A stretch of 64,000 nt of DNA from Gammaproteobacteria bacterium (GTDB lineage: Bacteria; Pseudomonadota; Gammaproteobacteria; UBA4575), in the NCBI GenBank assembly GCA_028279275.1, contig JANQOB010000018.1:248001-312000 (forward strand), read 5' to 3'. The notes beneath the pieces were generated by a model that made no database searches, was not told the origin of the DNA, and saw only the letters and a list, made by a program, of their open reading frames with translations. This document shows, in pieces, positions 59,203-64,000 of the stretch (positions are counted from its first letter, which is position 1; each line of letters opens with the position of its first letter). A program made the position numbers and the translations under genes.

Positions 59203-60612
59203 ATGTCTGCAAGTGATGTAATGAAAATGATGAGTGATAACGATGTGAGATTCGTTGACTTTCGATTTACTGATACAAGAGGGAAAGAGCAGCATGTATC
59301 TGTGCCAGCTTCAGTAGTTGAAGAAGATATTTTTGAAAAAGGTAAAATGTTTGACGGCTCATCTATAGCCGGTTGGAAAGGCATTAATGAATCGGATATG
59401 GTCTTGATGCCTGACGCTGAAAGTGCAGTGATAGACCCATTCTTTGCCGACTCAACCCTGATTTTACGTTGCGATATATTAGAGCCCTCTACTATGGAAG
59501 GCTATGGAAGAGACCCTCGCTCTGTTGCAAAACGTGCGGAGGCATATCTTAATTCAACTGGGGTAGCCGATGCGGCCTACTTTGGACCAGAGCCTGAGTT
59601 TTTTGTGTTTGATGATGTCAAATGGAGCAATGATATGTCAGGCGCGTTTTACAAGACGGACTCAGACGAGTCTGCCTGGAACTCTCAAAAACATTTTGAA
59701 GACGGTAACATTGGGCATCGTCCTGGAGTTAAAGGAGGTTATTTCCCGGTACCCCCTGTTGATTCCTTACAAGATTTACGTTCTGCCATGTGCCAAGTGC
59801 TAGAAGAAATGGGTGTTACTGTAGAAGTGCATCACCATGAGGTCGGTACTGCGGGACAGTGTGAAATTGGAACCAAATTTAACACGCTCACTAAGCGTGC
59901 TGATTGGAACCAAATTTTAAAATATGTGGTACACAACGTTGCGCATAATTATGGAAAAACAGCCACCTTTATGCCCAAGCCAATTGTTGGTGATAACGGT
60001 AGTGGTATGCATGTGCACCAGTCACTATTCAAAGATGGTAATAATTTATTCCAAGGCGACTTATACGGAAACCTTTCTCAGACAGCTATGTATTACATTG
60101 GTGGCATCATTAAACACGCACGCGCAATCAACGCATTCTCAAATGCAAGTACTAATAGCTATAAACGTTTAGTACCAGGGTTTGAAGCCCCTGTGATGCT
60201 TGCTTATTCTGCGCGCAATCGTTCTGCTTCCATACGTATTCCATATGAAGCAAATCCAAAAGCACGACGCATCGAAGTACGTTTTGGAGATCCAGCAGGT
60301 AATCCATACTTAACTTTTGCAGCAATGATGATGGCGGGTCTTGATGGCATTCAAAATCAGATTGACCCTGGTTCTTCAAATGATAAAGATCTCTATGATT
60401 TACCACCTGAAGAAGAAGCCAATATTCCAACTGTTTGTGCTTCATTGGACCAGGCGTTAGAAGCATTGGATAACGACCGTGAATTCCTGAAAGCGGGTGG
60501 AGTCTTCTCTGATGATTGTATTGATGGCTATATCGAATTGAAGATGGATGAAGTGACTGCTTTCCGACAGGCAACTCATCCAATTGAATTCGAACTGTAT
60601 TACAGCTGTTAA
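59203..60612 (+). CDS. glnA: Type I glutamine synthetase
   Basis: A 469-residue GSI enzyme (E. coli 469) that makes glutamine from glutamate, ammonia and ATP, and forms a dodecamer. The segments [44 protein letters not shown] and NRSASIRIP supply metal, ATP and glutamate ligands. The adenylylation tyrosine is present in [10 protein letters not shown], so regulation by GlnE is expected. AAGGAGAAGTCC precedes the ATG. Control by NtrC and sigma-54 is supported by upstream sites, and a terminator follows. Confidence 0.97.
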   Translation: MSASDVMKMMSDNDVRFVDFRFTDTRGKEQHVSVPASVVEEDIFEKGKMFDGSSIAGWKGINESDMVLMPDAESAVIDPFFADSTLILRCDILEPSTMEGYGRDPRSVAKRAEAYLNSTGVADAAYFGPEPEFFVFDDVKWSNDMSGAFYKTDSDESAWNSQKHFEDGNIGHRPGVKGGYFPVPPVDSLQDLRSAMCQVLEEMGVTVEVHHHEVGTAGQCEIGTKFNTLTKRADWNQILKYVVHNVAHNYGKTATFMPKPIVGDNGSGMHVHQSLFKDGNNLFQGDLYGNLSQTAMYYIGGIIKHARAINAFSNASTNSYKRLVPGFEAPVMLAYSARNRSASIRIPYEANPKARRIEVRFGDPAGNPYLTFAAMMMAGLDGIQNQIDPGSSNDKDLYDLPPEEEANIPTVCASLDQALEALDNDREFLKAGGVFSDDCIDGYIELKMDEVTAFRQATHPIEFELYYSC

Positions 60613-60637
60613 GTTACTGTTTTATAGCTAACAACTT

Positions 60638-60681
60638 AAAAACGCTCCGAGGCAAATCACAGCCTTCGGGGCGTTTTTTTT
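60638..60681 (+). terminator. Rho-independent terminator of glnA
   Basis: AAAACGC and GCCTTCGGGGCGTTTT regions form a long GC-rich stem (CCGAGGC with GCCTTCGG) followed by eight T residues, 26 bases past the glnA stop. Confidence 0.87.
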
Positions 60682-60770
60682 GCAACTTGAGACGCATTTC
60701 TGAAGTCTTATTTATAAACTAGGAGTACTATTGAGTACTCTCGTTAATGGAATGAAGCAGGCGAATCAAG

Positions 60771-61475
60771 ATGCGTTACTTTTTCATCGCTAGTATTTTT
60801 ATTACCTTATGCATGTGTTGTGCGCATGCAGATATTTATACTTGTAAAGATTCAGATGGAAAAACAGTTTACACTGATTCACCTGATGCTTGTAAAGATG
60901 CTGAGGAAGTTAAAGTGGATACCCTACCAACGCTTATCCCTACTAAACCTTTAGCAACGAGTCCACGAACTAGCACAAGTAATAACACCTTAGCAGAAAA
61001 AAATAGTTATACCGCGCTTACGATTACCTCACCTAGTAATGATTCTGTTATTCGCGATAACCAAGGTAATGTAACGATTAACTTTCAAGTTTCCCCTAAT
61101 TTAAAGACCAGAAGCGGTCATGAATTTGTGGTAACGCTTGACGGTACTCAGGTATACAACGGTACAAGTACCATAACCGCTTTAAAAAATGTTGATCGTG
61201 GTACGCATACCATTGGTTTAAAAGTGGTTGCTGCGGATGGCAGCACCAAGATTTCTGCAACACCTGTAAAATTTACACTTAATCGATTCTCAGCACTGCA
61301 AAATCAAGAAAACAGGTTTAATGATGGTGACCCTGATATCGATAACGATCCTAAAAACAACGACCTGGACGATGACGCAGATCAGGACTTAAACAACAAT
61401 ACTTTCAGCTTTCCTACAAATACTAAATTACCTACTCGTCCTCCTCCCCCACCACCACCTCCTAGCAACCCTTAA
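60771..61475 (+). CDS. Exported DUF4124 protein
   Basis: A 234-residue protein with a signal peptide (MRYFFIASIFITLCMCCAHA). The DUF4124 unit follows directly: DIYTCKDSDGKTVYTDSP, with a second cysteine in PDACKDAEE. The middle (about 85-175) looks like an Ig-type beta domain (ITSPSNDSVI to VKFTLNRF). The tail is Asp/Asn-rich and ends in a poly-proline run. DUF4124 proteins commonly lie between glnA and ntrB in gammaproteobacteria, without a known function. Confidence 0.8.
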   Translation: MRYFFIASIFITLCMCCAHADIYTCKDSDGKTVYTDSPDACKDAEEVKVDTLPTLIPTKPLATSPRTSTSNNTLAEKNSYTALTITSPSNDSVIRDNQGNVTINFQVSPNLKTRSGHEFVVTLDGTQVYNGTSTITALKNVDRGTHTIGLKVVAADGSTKISATPVKFTLNRFSALQNQENRFNDGDPDIDNDPKNNDLDDDADQDLNNNTFSFPTNTKLPTRPPPPPPPPSNP

Positions 61476-61538
61476 CTGAATAATTCTTAAATGGATTGAT
61501 TAGTTTTAGGGCAAAGCAGATGAATAAGCCCTAGAATA

Positions 61539-61585
61539 GTGCATCATGCACGATAATTTTTATTATAATGCACTATAATAGTGCA
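61539..61585 (+). promoter_or_regulatory. NtrC box and promoter region of ntrBC
   Basis: TGCACTATAATAGTGCA (61569-61585) is a perfect 17-base palindrome that fits the NtrC box, and GTGC-N5-GCAC (61539-61551) is a second, inverted-order repeat. TATAAT sequences occur just before and inside the perfect box (61563, 61573). A bound NtrC dimer would cover the -10 region, as in autorepression of E. coli glnL. Confidence 0.65.
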
Positions 61586-61683
61586 TATTAAGGCGTAATA
61601 GCCTGATAAGTGCTTGAATTTAAGACTTAATTACTACCCATGCTATTGGATCAATTATTGCATTTCATTAGCAAGGATTGATT

Positions 61684-62820
61684 ATGACAAAAACACTTAC
61701 AAATACTTTTGGCGAGATACCTGCGCTTATGCATGCTACTGAACATAAACGAATTTTAGACAATCTTGCCATGGCGGTTTTTTTGGTCGACGAAAATCTG
61801 TGTGTGAAGTATTTAAATCCCGCAGCCGAAGAAGTCGTGGGAACGGGCAGACGCCACGCCGTCGACAAACCCATAACAGACTTTATTCAAGATGCTGAAG
61901 GCAAACTAATTAAGAACATACAAACTTGTATGCAAACTGGCCATCCTATGACGCAACGTGAAGTTGAAATGAAACGCTTTAATAATAGTGTGCTCACCAT
62001 AGATTGTGCGATCACGCCTATGCTTGCAAAAGATGAACAAACTATTTGCATGTTAGAAGTTACCCAAGTAGATCGTATGGTACGCATTAGTCGTGAAGAA
62101 CATTTGTTATCAGAAACACAAGCTACACAAAATATGTTACGAGGTTTGGCGCATGAAATTAAAAACCCCTTGGGAGGGTTGCGCGGGGCGGCACAATTAT
62201 TAGCGGGTGAATTAAACGATGGAAATTTGACCGAATACACCGATGTAATTATCAATGAAGCCGATCGCTTAAGAAAATTAGTTGATCGAATGTTTGGACC
62301 AAATATTACGCCCGTAAAAAAACCACTCAATGTACATAACGTGTTGGAACATATTCGTCACTTAGCACTAGCTGAAACCCCAACAGGCGTTAAGTTCAAT
62401 GTTGATTACGATCCGAGTATTCCAGAAATTCATGCGGATCGTGATTTACTCGTTCAAGCAATTTTAAATATTGTGCGCAATGCCGTGCGCGCAGTAATTA
62501 CAAATGATGCTGCGCCTGGGGAAGTTACTTTAAAAACACGAGTACTACGCCAATACACTATAGGCGATGTTATGCATCGTCTGGTTATAGAGGTAAGTGT
62601 GACTGATAACGGTATAGGGATTAAAGAGGAATTAAAACCACAAATATTTTTTCCCATGGTTTCCGGAAGTGAAAGTGGTTCAGGATTGGGTCTTCCAATT
62701 TCACAAAATTTAGTGAATCTACATGATGGCTTAATTGAGTTTGATTCAACTGTTGGACATACAGAATTTCGAGTACTACTTCCACTTAATAGTGAAAGTA
62801 ATTTTAAAGTAAATAAATAA
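61684..62820 (+). CDS. glnL: Nitrogen regulation sensor kinase NtrB
   Basis: A 378-residue soluble histidine kinase that phosphorylates or dephosphorylates NtrC under PII control. A PAS domain (about 20-125, MAVFLVDENLCVKYLNPAAE) is followed by the phospho-acceptor helix GLAHEIKNPLGGLRGAAQLL and an ATPase domain with NIVRNAVRAV, VTDNGIGI and GSGLGLPIS boxes. The start at 61684 follows AAGGATTG; the frame opens two codons earlier at a TTG. It lies 9 bases before ntrC. Confidence 0.94.
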   Translation: MTKTLTNTFGEIPALMHATEHKRILDNLAMAVFLVDENLCVKYLNPAAEEVVGTGRRHAVDKPITDFIQDAEGKLIKNIQTCMQTGHPMTQREVEMKRFNNSVLTIDCAITPMLAKDEQTICMLEVTQVDRMVRISREEHLLSETQATQNMLRGLAHEIKNPLGGLRGAAQLLAGELNDGNLTEYTDVIINEADRLRKLVDRMFGPNITPVKKPLNVHNVLEHIRHLALAETPTGVKFNVDYDPSIPEIHADRDLLVQAILNIVRNAVRAVITNDAAPGEVTLKTRVLRQYTIGDVMHRLVIEVSVTDNGIGIKEELKPQIFFPMVSGSESGSGLGLPISQNLVNLHDGLIEFDSTVGHTEFRVLLPLNSESNFKVNK

Positions 62821-62829
62821 AGAATAGTT

Positions 62830-64000
62830 ATGAGAGAAAATAAAGTTTGGGTAATCGATGATGATCAAGCGATGCGCTGGGTGTTGGAACGTGCGTTTCA
62901 AAAAGCTGAAATCCCGGTTATTACTTTTGAATCTGCTAATACTGCAATTCATGAACTTGAACACAATGTTCCAACCGCGATTCTTACCGATGTGCGTATG
63001 CCGGGTATGGATGGATTTGAATTCCTTGATCGAATAAAAGCTGATCATCCTGCGCTACCCATCATAATTATGACGGCACATTCAGATTTACAGAGTGCAG
63101 TAGGCGCCTATCAAAAAGGAGCATTTGAATATTTGCCTAAGCCTTTTGATGTTGATGACGCTGTGGAATTAACAAAACGTGCATGTTTGGCGGCGAATGA
63201 AGAAATTTCAAGTGATTCGCAAGAAGAAGCGAGCGAAGAGTTGCCAGGGATTATTGGTGAATCACCTGCTATGCAAGAAGTTTTTCGTGCCATAGGAAGA
63301 TTATCAAACTCAAATGTTACTGTCTTAATTAATGGTGCTTCTGGGACCGGCAAAGAACTCGTTTCACATGCTTTACACGATAATAGCCCACGTGCACAAA
63401 ATCCGTTTATTGCCTTGAACATGGCAGCTATACCCAGAGAATTATTGGAGTCGGAACTATTTGGTCATGAAAAAGGCGCCTTTACGGGGGCACAATCACA
63501 ACGCAAAGGGAGATTTGAACAAGCCCATGGAGGCACTCTGTTTCTTGATGAGATAGGAGATATGCCTGCAGATCTTCAAACACGTTTGTTACGCGTGTTA
63601 TCAGACGGACATTTTTATCGTGTTGGTGGGCATGAGCCGATCAAGGCAGATGTACGTATTATTGCTGCCACACATCAAAATTTAGAAGCACGTGTACGTA
63701 ATGGAGATTTTCGAGAAGATCTGTTTCACCGCTTGAATGTAATCCGTATTCAATTACCGCCTTTGCGTGAGCGCAAAGAAGATATACCCGCATTGATGCA
63801 GTACTTCATGAAAGCTTCTGCAAAAGAGTTACAAACTGAAACAAAGAAAATCTCTGATGAAGTAGTCGAGTATTTAAGTGCGCTAACCTGGCCTGGAAAT
63901 ATTCGTCAACTGGAAAATGTTTGTCGATGGTTAACTGTGATGGCATCCAGCAATGAAATTCGCATGCAAGATTTACCATCTGAGATGTTAAAAGATGAAA
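62830..64000 (+). CDS. glnG: Nitrogen regulation response regulator NtrC, 5' part
   Basis: The first 390 codons of NtrC run off the window end. The receiver domain has the phosphorylation site Asp54 (LTDVRMPG), with acidic residues at 10-12 and the conserved Lys in EYLPKPFD. The AAA+ domain carries Walker [10 protein letters not shown] (the first residues differ from the usual GESGTGKE), the sigma-54 contact loop GAFTGA, Walker [12 protein letters not shown] and the arginine-finger region. The C-terminal Fis-type DNA-binding domain lies beyond the window. It should activate the two sigma-54 promoters at 58655 and 59080. Confidence 0.95.
   Translation, partial: MRENKVWVIDDDQAMRWVLERAFQKAEIPVITFESANTAIHELEHNVPTAILTDVRMPGMDGFEFLDRIKADHPALPIIIMTAHSDLQSAVGAYQKGAFEYLPKPFDVDDAVELTKRACLAANEEISSDSQEEASEELPGIIGESPAMQEVFRAIGRLSNSNVTVLINGASGTGKELVSHALHDNSPRAQNPFIALNMAAIPRELLESELFGHEKGAFTGAQSQRKGRFEQAHGGTLFLDEIGDMPADLQTRLLRVLSDGHFYRVGGHEPIKADVRIIAATHQNLEARVRNGDFREDLFHRLNVIRIQLPPLRERKEDIPALMQYFMKASAKELQTETKKISDEVVEYLSALTWPGNIRQLENVCRWLTVMASSNEIRMQDLPSEMLKDE

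Overview
The window is an AT-rich, gene-dense chromosomal segment of a gammaproteobacterium. The evidence is gene content and order: mnmE-mnmG-rsmG-parA-parB-atpIBEFHAGDC-glmU-glmS is the classical origin-proximal block of that class, and glyQ-glyS-gmhB-plsC and glnA-ntrB-ntrC are also typical gammaproteobacterial arrangements. Lipoproteins, lipid A heptose biosynthesis (GmhB) and outer-membrane style gene products indicate a diderm cell. The sequence alone does not allow a genus to be named.

Layout. 1-15001: tRNA-modification genes mnmE (3' end) and mnmG, rsmG, the ParAB partition genes, the full nine-gene ATP synthase operon and glmU-glmS. 15047-18770: cytochrome b561, a GFA-type zinc protein, a secreted thioredoxin-fold protein, a DUF805 protein with a pilin-like tail, oxyR and a YbaN-type membrane protein. 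18771-22053: a convincing class-I cyclic-di-GMP riboswitch with no obvious target, then katG. 22054-28546: small accessory genes (DUF2834, VOC, CDF transporter, MerC-like protein behind a Zur-like box, SnoaL-like protein), a secreted metzincin protease with a GlyGly-CTERM tail, and a lipoprotein.

28761-39345 is a nine-gene, single-strand, tightly spaced operon. It encodes two lipoproteins, a TPR membrane protein, an FHA-like/PEGA/FGE-fold protein, a small exported protein, a MotA/TolQ/ExbB-type channel, a degenerate actin/Hsp70-fold protein and two von Willebrand factor A proteins. The N-terminal membrane helix of both vWA proteins carries an ExbD/TolR-like aspartate. I read this as a candidate proton-motive-force-driven envelope machine whose output domains are vWA modules. 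It is one of the two most interesting loci here.

39861-58062: lipid, thiamine and envelope genes (fatty acid hydroxylase, PqiA-like, tandem cupin, glycerophosphodiesterase, a Fur-family regulator, thiO, thiS, thiG, trmB, SulP transporter), a phosphoribulokinase-FIST-Tas operon, and plsC, gmhB, glyS, glyQ.

58063-64000 is a nitrogen-control locus: glnA, a DUF4124 protein, ntrB and the start of ntrC. Two tandem NtrC boxes and a sigma-54 promoter precede glnA, and a perfect NtrC box overlaps the ntrB promoter region. Divergent from glnA, an exact sigma-54 consensus promoter faces a 42-codon membrane peptide. That is followed by an RNA region with about ten GGA motifs, most of them in small hairpin loops, closed by a Rho-independent terminator. 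This has the layout of a CsrB/RsmZ-type decoy RNA apparently under NtrC/sigma-54 control, and it is the second major finding.
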